This document shows, in pieces, positions 1-9,030 of a DNA stretch of 64,000 bases. The stretch is from contig NZ_CP157006.1 in assembly GCF_039904985.1 (NCBI RefSeq), forward strand, positions 124,001-188,000, in the 5' to 3' direction. Position 1 is the stretch's first letter, and every line of letters starts with the position of its first letter. Under the pieces are notes generated by a model. The model was not told the DNA's origin. It saw only the letters and a list, made by a program, of their open reading frames with translations, and ran no database searches. The translations under genes and the position numbers were made by a program. The stretch is from Methylomonas sp. AM2-LC (GTDB taxonomy: Bacteria > Pseudomonadota > Gammaproteobacteria > Methylococcales > Methylomonadaceae).

Positions 1-165
1 TGACGGAGTGCTAACGTAAAAACATTAGGCAATCCATGATCAAAAATCGGCCGCGCCGGCACAGTTAATATCTTTGAATCATTGAATAACAACATCGCTT
101 GAAGATGTGGTTTTTCGCTCTCGTGTGACTCAACATGCTATTTGGATACCCTTCAAGTTCAAGCA
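1..165 (-). repeat. Diverged relic of the R2 miniature repeat
   Basis: Aligned by eye with the R2 copies at 3818-4072 and 29646-29900. Shared blocks in the same order are AAAATCGG, CCGGCAC, GTTAAT.TCTT, CGCT.GAAG, a CTCTC.TGTGACTC block and a CATGCTAT/GCGCTAT block. Identity between the blocks is low but their order and spacing are kept, which suggests an old copy or a conserved RNA fold. The copy is truncated by the window edge. Confidence 0.55.
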
Positions 166-439
166 AACCCTCTCGGACATTTGCACATCCATCGACTATT
201 TGGTCAATATTGTAAAGCTAAAAATATTGTCATTTATTGAAACAATGGTTAGTATTAATACAATCGCAACGAATTGATACTATGTAATTTTTTAAATAAA
301 ATTGCTTGCATCCTTTAATCTTGCTGCGTATCATATCATAAAATGTAAAAATATGTTCTCAAGGCGTTACACTCACTTTTTTCATGAGTTAATCGCAAAT
401 ATGTGTTTTTTTATAAACTTAGTTTAGTAAGGATCAACA
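166..439. other. AT-rich intergenic region upstream of the flhD-like gene
   Basis: No convincing gene is visible. It should hold the promoter of the FlhDC-like pair. The shared PRTRC-type promoter motif is not present here. Confidence 0.5.
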
Positions 440-1060
440 GTGATTATCAATATGCAAAAATTTTTGTCTTCGCAAAAAAGAAGCGAGGATCTAAGCAAGG
501 AAATTTTGAAATGTTTTTTGATAAAATCTGAGAGCTGCATAATAGATTTCAAGGGTGTTGACTCTTTATCAACTGAATACATACGCGATTTTGTGTTACA
601 GCTGGTAATTCAACTTGGGACAAATGCAATCAAGAAAAGTCTTTCTTTTGAAAACCTAACAAATGAACTTTCGTCTATTTACGAGAAAGCGGTATACGAT
701 AATCCTATTTACCTGGATAGACGAACTCAGTTTTCAATTGAGAAGAACTCTTTTGGAGACACCACTAGTTTAAATAGAGAACTCCTTTTTAAGTGTCGGG
801 AGTTATCAAGAAGAGATCCAGTTTCCGCTAAGCAACTTTACGGGCTTGACGATACAATGATTGCTCTTTTCAAAGTCATTGAGCTGAAAAAAATTGATGA
901 ATTGGCTTGTACTGGACTTCTATGTTTTAAACCAAGATTCACTGAACAGAACCTGAAGCCGGACATTAAAAGCGTTGACACTAACAAATTAAGTCTATTA
1001 TTAAACATAGCGGGATCGACAGATGCTTCAGAAGAAATCTTCAACAGAACCTTCGCATAA
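440..1060 (+). CDS. FlhD-like activator with N-terminal DUF4325-like domain
   Basis: The 206-aa protein has two parts. Residues about 32-90 (IDFKGVDSLS and onward) look like DUF4325, a STAS-like domain. Residues about 110-172 match FlhD: the pattern LNRELL..CRELSRRDP.SAK..YGL, then IDELACTGLLCFKPRF, corresponds to the FlhD core ending in LVC.FRF. FlhD works with FlhC as a heteromeric transcription activator; on mobile elements such pairs (AcaDC, SetDC) switch on transfer genes. The GTG start is preceded by AAGGA; an ATG at 452 is an alternative. It overlaps the downstream flhC-like gene by 38 bp, suggesting coupled expression. The FlhD assignment is by motif pattern only. Confidence 0.72.
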   Translation: MIINMQKFLSSQKRSEDLSKEILKCFLIKSESCIIDFKGVDSLSTEYIRDFVLQLVIQLGTNAIKKSLSFENLTNELSSIYEKAVYDNPIYLDRRTQFSIEKNSFGDTTSLNRELLFKCRELSRRDPVSAKQLYGLDDTMIALFKVIELKKIDELACTGLLCFKPRFTEQNLKPDIKSVDTNKLSLLLNIAGSTDASEEIFNRTFA

Positions 1061-1508
1061 CAATTGGTCAATAGCATTAGAATTGAGTGGCTTTAATGCT
1101 CGGACAGAACTGATATCTACCATCACTGGATTGCCTGCGAATAAACTTAAAATTATTTTATTTAATAAAAATACCGCGCGAGGTCCACTGCCGTATTCGC
1201 CTAAAACTCTATTTAAAAAAATTCCAAAAACATTAGAAGCAACGTTTTTTTTATTTTTCTTTCGAACTGAGAAGGCGTGGTCGAACGATGATTCAGTAAA
1301 GGTATGCATTAATGCATATCGAAAATACTCCAGTCATTCAGAAAAGCTTACGAATAACGTTTCACAGATCAGCTTTACTGAGGCATGGATGATCGCAAAA
1401 TGGTCTGACAGTGGCAGCATTCGTCTAGAGCAATGCTCCCATTGTCACAGTGCGCGAATAATGCTGGAAAGTGAGGATTTTCCTTGCGCTGTTTGTCGCT
1501 CATACTAA
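1023..1508 (+). CDS. FlhC-like transcriptional activator, zinc-binding
   Basis: 161 aa, about 30 residues shorter than chromosomal FlhC. Diagnostic features are the AYRKY segment near residue 100, TEAW..AKW.DSGSI.LEQC near 119-138, and four cysteines at 138, 141, 155 and 158 in the C-terminal zinc site, as in FlhC. It should form a DNA-binding complex with the FlhD-like product encoded immediately upstream. No flagellar genes are nearby, so the likely role is regulation of the element (AcaC/SetC-like) rather than motility; that role is inference. The two genes overlap, typical of a stoichiometric pair. Confidence 0.75.
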   Translation: MLQKKSSTEPSHNNWSIALELSGFNARTELISTITGLPANKLKIILFNKNTARGPLPYSPKTLFKKIPKTLEATFFLFFFRTEKAWSNDDSVKVCINAYRKYSSHSEKLTNNVSQISFTEAWMIAKWSDSGSIRLEQCSHCHSARIMLESEDFPCAVCRSY

Positions 1509-1616
1509 ATGCCATCAATTCTCGCATCATGAAATCGGTTTTGTATTCACAGACCAACATCATAATCACAACTAGCTTGTCCAAATAAGATAAAGCTTAT
1601 ACGCATTGGGACTTAC

Positions 1617-3713
1617 ATGTATTTTTCTATTTTCAGCATTTCTAATTGCATAAGCAAAAAACTGGTGTCTTTTTGTGTATTTGTTTTTTTATTATCAGTC
1701 TTTGGAACTGCATACGCAGAAGAAAAAGATCTGTCTACAGAAGAAGATTTATCAATGGCTTTTGGTAATGAAAATATGCAATCAATTGCATCTGGCAGAC
1801 CTCTTCCGCAAAATTTAAGTCCCAGTGTTACTTCAGTAATTACTAGTAAAGAAATAGAAGAAATCGGAGCACGCCGAATTACTGATGTTCTTGAATATCT
1901 ACCAGGCGTACATGTTAATTATGCAAGGAACGGTACTAACACGATAGGATTTCGCGGCATATCGAGCGAAAGCAATGCCCAAGTACTTACGCTAGTGAAT
2001 GGGGTCCCAATGCGTGATTTCGAATTTGGTGGAAAGCCACTGGATTGGAACTTTCCTGTTAAAAATATTTCACATATTGAGGTTATACGCGGGCCAGGAT
2101 CAATGATGTACGGTGGTGACGCCAGTAGCGGTGTTATTAACATTGTGACCAAAACAGGCAAAGAATTGAAAGGAGGACAAGTAGGCTCATTTATTGGAAA
2201 TGAAAATACCTATGAAGGATGGGGGCAATATGGAAATACAAGCGGTGATTATGAATATGCGTTCTCAGCCCAGGGAGGCACTACAAGTGGGTATAAAGGA
2301 CAAGTTAACCATGATGCTCAAAGTAACTACGATGCATTATTTGGAACGCATGCATCTGAAGCTCCAGGATTCACAAACTACGGAAGATCTGATCTTGATC
2401 TCAGAGTTGATCTTGCATATAAAAATAAATTGAGATTTCGTGCGGGTTACCAAGAGTTTAACAATGTTCAAACCGGATTAGGTGCTGCTTTAGCATTGGA
2501 CAATACAGGTAATAGCTTTGATCATTTTTTCAATTCGGATCTGTCATATGATGACATGATAGGAAAGGATCTTAAAAATAAAACCACATTTTATTTTACT
2601 CGAATGCAATCCGGTGAAATGGAAAACATCTTGCCTCCTGGTGCTTTCGGTGGAGCATTGCCAAATGGAATGTCCGGCTTAATAAATGGTACGGAAAATA
2701 CTGTAGGGGTAATGTCACAATTTAACTATAGTGGTTTTAGTAAACATGTACTGACTTACGGTGTAGGTGGGTATAGGAATTGGGTAAGCCAAGAATCAAA
2801 CTTATCAAACTACATACTTAGACCTAATTTTGTAGTACAAACACCATTTACAAATATATCGTCATGGACAAATGATCCATTTCATTCAAATGTCAGTCGA
2901 GATAATTTATACACTTTACTTCAGGATGAATGGAATTTTCATCCAGATTGGTATTTGACTACGGGCTTGCGATACGACTACTATCTTAATAAAAACGCTG
3001 GCTATAGCCCTCGGGTTGCGCTGGTATGGAACACAACATTAAGTTTGACCACGAAATTAACGTATAGCCGCGCATTCCGCCCACCCTCGTATTATGAACA
3101 AAATTCTCCCTTAATCGCTGGACAGACAATAAAACCCGAAACTGTCGATACGGTAGAGTTTCAGATAGAAAACAAATGGACACCAAATTTTTCGACATCA
3201 ACCAATGTTTATTGGTATAGCTATAATGATTTAATAACTATATCCCAAGTTATAAATGGATCTACGGTCTCTGGTTCTGTAAATAACCCAAATATAAGCG
3301 GTGAAGGATTTGAGGCGGAAGCCAAATATAAGTTTTCAACCTCACTCTCAGGAACGTTAAATTATAGTCATGTCATTGTTCCTAGAGAACCCTATACAGG
3401 ATACATGCCTACAGATATGCTTAAAGGGCTTTTGAACTGGAATATAAATAATAACTGGAGCGCAGGAACACAGATTGATTGGATCGGAGAGAGAGCTAAG
3501 CTCTCGACAGATCCAAGAAGTCCTTTAGGCGGATATTTTGTTTGGGGCTTAACGATGACTTCACGAATTGCAAAACCAATTGATATCGTTTTTAGGGTAA
3601 ATAATTTACTCAATGAAAACACAAAAGAACCCACGCTGAATTCAACAGCTATGCCAAGTGATGTTAGCATAATGGGTCGAACTTTCTTGGGACAAATAAA
3701 ATATTCATTTTAA
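1617..3713 (+). CDS. TonB-dependent outer-membrane receptor
   Basis: 698 aa, normal length for the family. A hydrophobic N-terminal segment ending near AYA (about residue 34) looks like a signal peptide. The plug domain spans about residues 65-175, with the hallmark IEVIRGPGSMMYGGDA and GVINIVTK motifs. The rest is the beta-barrel, and the protein ends in a C-terminal aromatic (YSF) as BAM substrates do. The family imports siderophores, vitamin B12, metals or small peptides using ExbBD-TonB energy; the substrate cannot be read from sequence. No TonB, periplasmic-binding or transporter gene is adjacent, so it appears to be a lone cargo gene. Confidence 0.93.
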   Translation: MYFSIFSISNCISKKLVSFCVFVFLLSVFGTAYAEEKDLSTEEDLSMAFGNENMQSIASGRPLPQNLSPSVTSVITSKEIEEIGARRITDVLEYLPGVHVNYARNGTNTIGFRGISSESNAQVLTLVNGVPMRDFEFGGKPLDWNFPVKNISHIEVIRGPGSMMYGGDASSGVINIVTKTGKELKGGQVGSFIGNENTYEGWGQYGNTSGDYEYAFSAQGGTTSGYKGQVNHDAQSNYDALFGTHASEAPGFTNYGRSDLDLRVDLAYKNKLRFRAGYQEFNNVQTGLGAALALDNTGNSFDHFFNSDLSYDDMIGKDLKNKTTFYFTRMQSGEMENILPPGAFGGALPNGMSGLINGTENTVGVMSQFNYSGFSKHVLTYGVGGYRNWVSQESNLSNYILRPNFVVQTPFTNISSWTNDPFHSNVSRDNLYTLLQDEWNFHPDWYLTTGLRYDYYLNKNAGYSPRVALVWNTTLSLTTKLTYSRAFRPPSYYEQNSPLIAGQTIKPETVDTVEFQIENKWTPNFSTSTNVYWYSYNDLITISQVINGSTVSGSVNNPNISGEGFEAEAKYKFSTSLSGTLNYSHVIVPREPYTGYMPTDMLKGLLNWNINNNWSAGTQIDWIGERAKLSTDPRSPLGGYFVWGLTMTSRIAKPIDIVFRVNNLLNENTKEPTLNSTAMPSDVSIMGRTFLGQIKYSF

Positions 3714-3733
3714 AAAATACTGATTTTGGCTAT

Positions 3734-3809
3734 TTGCATTCAGGGTTGGAAATCACAACGATTAATGTTTTTTAATCGAGCAGTTTTGTTCAAAACTTGG
3801 TTGGGCGGC
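3734..3809. repeat. Dispersed repeat R4, copy 1
   Basis: Shares TTGCATTC.AGGGTTGG and AAATCA.AA, then TTTTGT.CAAAAC and TTG.TGGGCG-type blocks with 47364-47451. Both copies contain the short hairpin GTTTTG-N-CAAAAC-like segment. Function unknown; it may be the end of a lost mobile cassette. Confidence 0.5.
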
Positions 3810-3817
3810 CATTAATT

Positions 3818-4072
3818 AAAGCGAGTGCCGGATTCAACCGTAAAGATTTTAGTCCGTCCTTGGCCTAAAATCGGTCTACACCGGCACGGCTTAATGTCTT
3901 CGACGCCCTGGCCGTCCACGTCGCTCGAAGGTAGGACTTCTTGCTCTCTTATGACTCTACGCGCTATCGGGAGGCCTTGCAGGTTTTCCATGAAAACCCG
4001 CCCGGCACCTGTGCGCTTCCAGGGACTATTTGGACGACACTCGCTATCGCGTAGTTTCCTGTCCAAACAGCG
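3818..4072 (-). repeat. R2 miniature repeat, copy 1
   Basis: About 255 bp, nearly identical to 29646-29900 and 34490-34743. In its own orientation it starts CGCTGTTTGGACAGG and ends near GGCACTCGCTT. It carries hairpin-forming segments and the core GCCGGGCGGGTTTTC followed by GAAAACCTGCAAGGC, which is shared with R1 and R3. The four bases before its left end are CTAC. Open frames inside it are side effects of GC-rich structure and not genes. Confidence 0.85.
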
Positions 4073-4224
4073 GTAGTACACATTAATTGTAACGGCTATC
4101 CAGCCAAACTGAACGATAAGTAGTAAAGCCTGTGCATCCATCGACCAGTGATATCGGCTTGAACGTTGGCCAAAGCACAGCGTAAGGTATTGCGTTTGAC
4201 CAAGTTCTCTTCTCATTGGGGGAA

Positions 4225-4325
4225 AAAGAAAAAACGGATTAACGCAAACGGAATTCAAATGCGTTGAATGTGGCTACGAAAATCATACAGATATCGCCAG
4301 TGCTTTAGTCGAGCTATCCTTGCCA
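4225..4325 (+). pseudogene. IS200/IS605 TnpB C-terminal remnant
   Basis: The frame EFKCVECGYENHTDIASAL (about 4250-4310) is the C-terminal zinc-ribbon end of TnpB, the RNA-guided nuclease of IS200/IS605 elements. The rest of the gene is missing. It lies next to an R2 copy. Confidence 0.6.
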
Positions 4326-4439
4326 GAAAAACGAGCCGCAGGATATGCGGTGATCACCTACCCATAAACTGTACCGTCAGCTACAGGAAGAGCCTCAGTG
4401 CTACCTATGTTCACTGTATTTTGCTATCAGTGATTGTTT

Positions 4440-4625
4440 TAGAATTCGATTCATGTAGAAAATTACCGTAAATGACGCAATCTCTTTAGTCTTAGTTACA
4501 TTTTCATTCGTACTCGGCTCCAGTAGTGCATTCTCTTCAATCTAAGTACGAAAAAACTATTGCTTCAATTCTGTTGGAATCTAAAACAGCCAAAGCTCTG
4601 GAAAGCGGTGCAAAATTCAGATCGT
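4440..4625 (+). pseudogene. Decayed copy of the 16.4-kb small membrane protein gene
   Basis: Nucleotide blocks ATCTCTTTAGTCTTAG, TTCATTCGTA.TCGG, ATTGCTTCAATTCT and TCTAAAAC.GCCAAA match the gene at 16414-16695, but insertions and stops break the frame. It is a degraded duplicate. Confidence 0.6.
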
Positions 4626-4710
4626 AAAAGTTTTAGTCAATCGGTCTACTTCACTAGAAGTCGGGGAGCCTATCACTCATTAAATTTTATTATAAAAAAC
4701 AAAAAATATC

Positions 4711-4742
4711 GTTTGACTCATTCAAGTTTTAATGTTTTAATG
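4711..4742 (+). promoter_or_regulatory. Shared regulon promoter, copy 1 (PRTRC ParB operon)
   Basis: TTGACT, then a 16-bp spacer containing TTCAAGTTTTAATG, then a -10-like TTTAAT. It is 95 bp upstream of the parB-like gene. The dyad TTGA-N5-TCAA overlaps the -35. Confidence 0.8.
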
Positions 4743-4806
4743 TACCTAATTTCAAAGGATCAACCATCCCGAAAGAATTAATCAAAAATATATAAAGGTA
4801 AGAGAT

Positions 4807-6930
4807 ATGAGCGAAAATCAAAATTTAAGTTATGTCCCTGTGTCAGAAATCAAGATCAAGGATGGATTTAATCCTCGAAAGTATTTTGATGAAAATAAGT
4901 TGCAGGAATTGGTAGACTCAATAATGGAAAGAGGTGTTATTCAATCAATTGTTATTCGTCCTATAGACGATCAAGATACTGGTTATTGGGTGGTTGCGGG
5001 TGAACGCCGTTATCGCGCAGCCATAATGGCTGGTCTGGAAACAATTCCAGCGAAAATTATGGAGCTTGATGACCAAGCGGCTAACTTAGTAGCTCTTATC
5101 GAAAACTCTGCCCGTGACGATATTTCGCCAGCCGAAGAAGCGCAATCGGCACAAAAGGTATTAATGGCTTGCAATAACGATCGACAAGAGGCGCAAAAAC
5201 TTTTGGGTTGGAGTTCGCATAAATTTGAATCACGCATGATGCTTTTACATGCAGATGAAAAAGTGTTAGATGCGTTGACAAGTCGCAAAATCAAATTAGG
5301 ACATGCAGAACTTTTAAGTCAGTTAGATAAAGAATTTCAAGTCAATACACTACAACGTATTATCGAAAATGGTTTTACGGTACCAGTATTAAAATCTCGG
5401 CTTGAAATGTATTCTATGGACTTGTCAAAAGCCTGTTTTAATACCAACGGCTGTAACGGTTGTCGTCATAATTCAACAATGCAAGCCAGCATATTTGATG
5501 AAAACATTGGTAGTGGCAGATGTGCGAACCGCGATTGTTGGGAAAAAAAGTCAATCGCTGCTATGGAAGTGAAAAAGGACGAGTTAAGCGAAAAATATGC
5601 GGTTGTGTATCTGGATATCGAGCGCACAACCGATTCATTCAGTGTGGTTTGTCAATCAGGGGATAGTGGGGTTGGTAAAACACAATTTGAGCAGGGGTGT
5701 AAACAATGTGCTCATTTTGGCGCAATTTTATCAACCTCTCCTGATGCAAGAGGACGTATTACCGAAGATTGCTGCTTTAATCTGCCTTGTCACAAAGATA
5801 AGGTTACTGAATACCAAAAATCCCTAAAGGAAACAATTGGTCAACATAAAAATGGAAGCGGGGTGGTTTCGGACAAAAAGGAAACCAACACAAGTGTTGT
5901 TAACGCTGATACAAACTCAATTAAAGAAAAGTCTAAAACTTCACAAAAAGCAGTGGTAGCCGAAACCCCTCAAAAAGTTATTGAACATATAGAGTGTTTT
6001 TATCGTCAATTGGGTGCAAAAACTGTTGAACAAAATCGAATTGCAGTGCTATCCCTTAATACTTACGCCCTCTACAAATTATTGGGCAGTAATTACGCAA
6101 AAGATTTAATACCTGAATTGTCTGGTAACAAAAAAACATACGAGAGTTATTCACCAGACGCATTTATCAGCGAAGTATCCGCGTTAGGTATGGAATCGAT
6201 CATGGAAATCAATAAAAGGCTACTAAGTAAAATAGTGGAAAGCAACGACTCAGGCTCTGGAAATCGCGTGTGGGCGCAGACAGGGGCATTAGTCTGTGGT
6301 TTAGCAGGAATTAATCTGCAACATCATTTTGTAGTAGATAAGGTGTTTTTGGGTGGGTTCACAAAATCCGGTATTGAAGCAATTTTGCGTGAAGCGATAA
6401 ACGGTCAAAACGTTTCATTTATTCAGCACTACGAAAAGCCCGAAGAAAAGAAAACGGTTTCTTCTTTAATGAAGAAAAAAAATGCCGAAATTTTGGACGA
6501 TGTATTTAGTTGCGGCTACGACTTTACAGGGTTTGTGCCTAATTGCGTTACCAATTACTCCAAAATACAGGTGAGATTTTCTGCTCAAGAAGATCAATGT
6601 GCATCCGATAATTTGCACCAAAAACCTAACTATGAAGCTTCACATACAAGCGAAGTGATTGCGGGAGCGGTTGGTGTTGTTGAATTAAACGAACATCTGT
6701 TCGAAGAAATAGGTCATCGAAACGAAGTTGGCGGTAACGAACCTCTTATTGAGGTGGGTGCTCAATATGACGTACCGTTATTGGGTGACTCAAAACCGAT
6801 AAGTATTACGGATGAAGATGAAGAAATTCTAAATACTTTGGCTGGCAGGAGTTCCTTTATCGATCTAAACGATCAAGATTTTACTAAAAACCCTGACGAT
6901 GAAGAAGAAGAGGATATTTCTTATGTTTAA
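4807..6930 (+). CDS. PRTRC system ParB-family protein
   Basis: 707 aa. The N-terminal ParB/Spo0J-type domain (about 9-100) has the GERRYRA motif at about 65-71, used for CTP binding in ParB proteins, followed by a helix-turn-helix-like region to about 190. Residues about 200-320 contain several cysteine pairs (CNGC, CANRDC, CKQC) suggesting zinc sites. The C-terminus is acidic. This is the signature ParB-like member of the PRTRC plasmid gene set; role inferred to be partition or element maintenance. It is first in an operon with PRTRC E, C and F and is preceded by promoter copy 1. RBS is AAGGTAAGAG. Confidence 0.88.
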   Translation: MSENQNLSYVPVSEIKIKDGFNPRKYFDENKLQELVDSIMERGVIQSIVIRPIDDQDTGYWVVAGERRYRAAIMAGLETIPAKIMELDDQAANLVALIENSARDDISPAEEAQSAQKVLMACNNDRQEAQKLLGWSSHKFESRMMLLHADEKVLDALTSRKIKLGHAELLSQLDKEFQVNTLQRIIENGFTVPVLKSRLEMYSMDLSKACFNTNGCNGCRHNSTMQASIFDENIGSGRCANRDCWEKKSIAAMEVKKDELSEKYAVVYLDIERTTDSFSVVCQSGDSGVGKTQFEQGCKQCAHFGAILSTSPDARGRITEDCCFNLPCHKDKVTEYQKSLKETIGQHKNGSGVVSDKKETNTSVVNADTNSIKEKSKTSQKAVVAETPQKVIEHIECFYRQLGAKTVEQNRIAVLSLNTYALYKLLGSNYAKDLIPELSGNKKTYESYSPDAFISEVSALGMESIMEINKRLLSKIVESNDSGSGNRVWAQTGALVCGLAGINLQHHFVVDKVFLGGFTKSGIEAILREAINGQNVSFIQHYEKPEEKKTVSSLMKKKNAEILDDVFSCGYDFTGFVPNCVTNYSKIQVRFSAQEDQCASDNLHQKPNYEASHTSEVIAGAVGVVELNEHLFEEIGHRNEVGGNEPLIEVGAQYDVPLLGDSKPISITDEDEEILNTLAGRSSFIDLNDQDFTKNPDDEEEEDISYV

Positions 6931-7351
6931 TATTTTTCAACAAATGCTCAACCATGATGAGCGTATTCAGTTCACAGTCACTCGCAAAGGCGACCAACTG
7001 CAAGTGTTGATACAGCCAGTTATGCAATGCAAATTACCTGACAACACACCAGATTCTATAAAGAATATACACGCAGCCTTATCAATGCCATTGGTTGTTA
7101 CTACCAGTCCAGAAAATTTAAACGGCGACTTTTTGACAACACTTGCAGAATACGCGGGTGTTAGATCGCAAGGCCATAGTGATCTTAAAGAGGCATTAAG
7201 CCGAATTAAAGAAGCTGGTAAGCAAGCAAAAGCAGAAACAGAAGTTGGGAAGACGGTAGCCGGTAATGAATCAGCTAAACAAGCAGAGCAACCATCAAGC
7301 ACTCAACATCCTGAGACAGAAGTAAATTTCGATAAATCTTTGTTCGGTTAA
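6923..7351 (+). CDS. PRTRC system protein E
   Basis: About 142 aa from the ATG at 6923, which overlaps the end of the ParB gene by 8 bp and has a GAAGAGGA RBS inside it. The N-terminal two thirds (MFNIFQQML... with the LPDN and LTTLAEYAG segments) is the PRTRC-E type domain; the C-terminal third is a low-complexity K/A/E-rich linker ending in FDKSLFG. Biochemical function is unknown. Position between ParB and C is the standard PRTRC order. Confidence 0.78.
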   Translation: MFNIFQQMLNHDERIQFTVTRKGDQLQVLIQPVMQCKLPDNTPDSIKNIHAALSMPLVVTTSPENLNGDFLTTLAEYAGVRSQGHSDLKEALSRIKEAGKQAKAETEVGKTVAGNESAKQAEQPSSTQHPETEVNFDKSLFG

Positions 7352-7362
7352 AGGTATCTGAT

Positions 7363-7578
7363 ATGACAAGTTCACAAGTAATTAAACCAATGCGTATATT
7401 CAAAATGGGTGCAGTACGTCTAAACGACCCTGCGCCTGAATTACCACCACAAGAAGCTATAAAATTATATTCAGCAAGCTATCCGCACCTTGCCCAAGCT
7501 GAACTGAGCGAACCAGTTTTGATGGGCGAAGAATTGCACTATTCTGTTGTGACACATGAAGTCAAAACTAAAGGCTAA
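7363..7578 (+). CDS. PRTRC system protein C, predicted ubiquitin-like
   Basis: 71 aa. Matches PRTRC-C (Prok_Ub family, a beta-grasp ubiquitin-like fold) by the pattern RIFKMGAVRLNDPAPELPP, then YSASYPHLAQAEL and a terminal KTKG. The chain ends in a single glycine, which fits activation by an E1 enzyme. PRTRC sets also encode a ThiF-type E1 (here at 31486), an E2-like protein (9031) and a JAMM peptidase (10043), so conjugation of this protein is plausible but inferred. It follows protein E by 11 bp. Confidence 0.8.
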   Translation: MTSSQVIKPMRIFKMGAVRLNDPAPELPPQEAIKLYSASYPHLAQAELSEPVLMGEELHYSVVTHEVKTKG

Positions 7579-7665
7579 TGGCCTTGATATTCTTCGCCAT
7601 TGGGGCATGGAAGCCCCTGTCCAAACTCCAGACGAAGCTGAAATTAACGAACAGGATAAAATAGG

Positions 7666-8958
7666 ATGCTACTTGTTAAGGCAGATAACGATCAAAACAA
7701 AACCGATTGCGTTGATTCACGCCGATCCATTACTACTTCCCATGCTATGAGCTTGTTTAGTCAGCCTGTTATCGGTGTTTCACTGGATAAATTGCTGAAC
7801 GAGATTTCTCTCAAGCATGACTGGTCTGAGTTCAGTCAAAACAGGAGTGGAATTGCATCGGTAATTTTGCTTGGTTATGAAATGGGTTGCGTTACTGAGA
7901 AAGAAATCAATCGGTCTTTGGGTCGATACGGGGAAAACTGGCGCAATATTTTGTTTTTGAGCCGTAAGGTAAAAAAACTAATTGGGCAAAAAGTCAACGA
8001 CACCATTTCTCGGTACGCTGATGATTCTTGGTATATTTCAAACGAATTCAAAATTCAAAACACAGATAATCATCATGTTTCACTCACTGTTGAAAGTGGT
8101 AGCAGCTTTGGTGAGTCTGTTGAGGGTTTTTATATAATACTGCAATCAGCCCCCTATTACAGTGCCTTTTCAACTGCCAGTATCAACGATCAGGAACTTA
8201 GTCGAGTCGTGTACAGTTGTCTACAATTTATTTCATTAGGAGCATGGGCAATCACGACTAACGAATTAGGAGAGAATTGGTATTCCTCTATTGATGAGGA
8301 ATCTGAAAGTTACTTTGACCTAAAATCTAAGTATCCTAATTTATCTTTAGAGTCATTGGCTGAAATTGAGTTGAATGATGAAAGTGGGTTTTTCACTATG
8401 TATTGTGGTTACGAGAATGCGGCTGACTTAGTTGATCGTTTTAATTTTTTGGAGAAGTACGAGGAAAAATACAACCAATTTGGGGAGTTACTTGAATTAA
8501 ATGATGTGCGTCAACGTGTCATTCGTTGGCGTAGGGAGTCACGTTTTGACCAGTACGCTAATCGATGGGTTCGCTTTATCAGAAAAGCCATTGTCTTTTG
8601 GAAAAACGATGTTCGTTCCAAAAAAAACAATGAGATTAAGATGTTGTCGGAATCTCAAGAAGAAGAGGATAATATTGATGATGGTTATGGATTAACAAAT
8701 GAGATAAATGAAGCGCAAATTGAGCCTTTTGACGATGTGCCTTGGTATATGTCACACGTTATTGGGTTTGGATTAGACTGGGAAGAATCGTTAGTAGAAT
8801 CAACCTATCAATACATGAATGACTCAGGAGAAAGTCCTAAAGGTCGTATGTTGCTTAACAGCGAAACTGCTCCATTGATTGCTAAAACATTAAATAAAAT
8901 TGCAGTGAGTAAAGGTTTGATTCGTCTTGCTGAATATATTGAAATTTATGGGGTATAG
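7666..8958 (+). CDS. PRTRC system protein F
   Basis: 430 aa from the ATG at 7666, preceded by GGATAAAATAGG; an internal ATG at 7747 (MSLFSQPVIG) is possible. No catalytic motif is recognised; assignment rests on position after PRTRC C and general resemblance to this family. The middle section is rich in acidic residues. A short overlapping frame at 7556-7750 (64 aa) may be a small coupled protein but is not supported otherwise. Confidence 0.7.
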   Translation: MLLVKADNDQNKTDCVDSRRSITTSHAMSLFSQPVIGVSLDKLLNEISLKHDWSEFSQNRSGIASVILLGYEMGCVTEKEINRSLGRYGENWRNILFLSRKVKKLIGQKVNDTISRYADDSWYISNEFKIQNTDNHHVSLTVESGSSFGESVEGFYIILQSAPYYSAFSTASINDQELSRVVYSCLQFISLGAWAITTNELGENWYSSIDEESESYFDLKSKYPNLSLESLAEIELNDESGFFTMYCGYENAADLVDRFNFLEKYEEKYNQFGELLELNDVRQRVIRWRRESRFDQYANRWVRFIRKAIVFWKNDVRSKKNNEIKMLSESQEEEDNIDDGYGLTNEINEAQIEPFDDVPWYMSHVIGFGLDWEESLVESTYQYMNDSGESPKGRMLLNSETAPLIAKTLNKIAVSKGLIRLAEYIEIYGV

Positions 8959-8970
8959 CTCTCTATATTT

Positions 8971-9003
8971 CGTTTGACTGTTTCAAGTTTTAATGTATAA
9001 TAT
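8971..9003 (+). promoter_or_regulatory. Shared regulon promoter, copy 2 (PRTRC B operon)
   Basis: TTGACT, a 16-bp spacer with TTTCAAGTTTTAATG, then TATAAT. This copy has the best -10 of the set. It is 59 bp upstream of PRTRC B. Confidence 0.85.
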
Positions 9004-9030
9004 GCATTAACAGATAAGGAGAAATATTAC

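Noticed and set aside
3812..4258. 148-aa reverse frame across R2
   Set aside because: It runs through the structured repeat and IS debris. The same residues appear at every R2 copy and reflect repeat sequence, not a gene.
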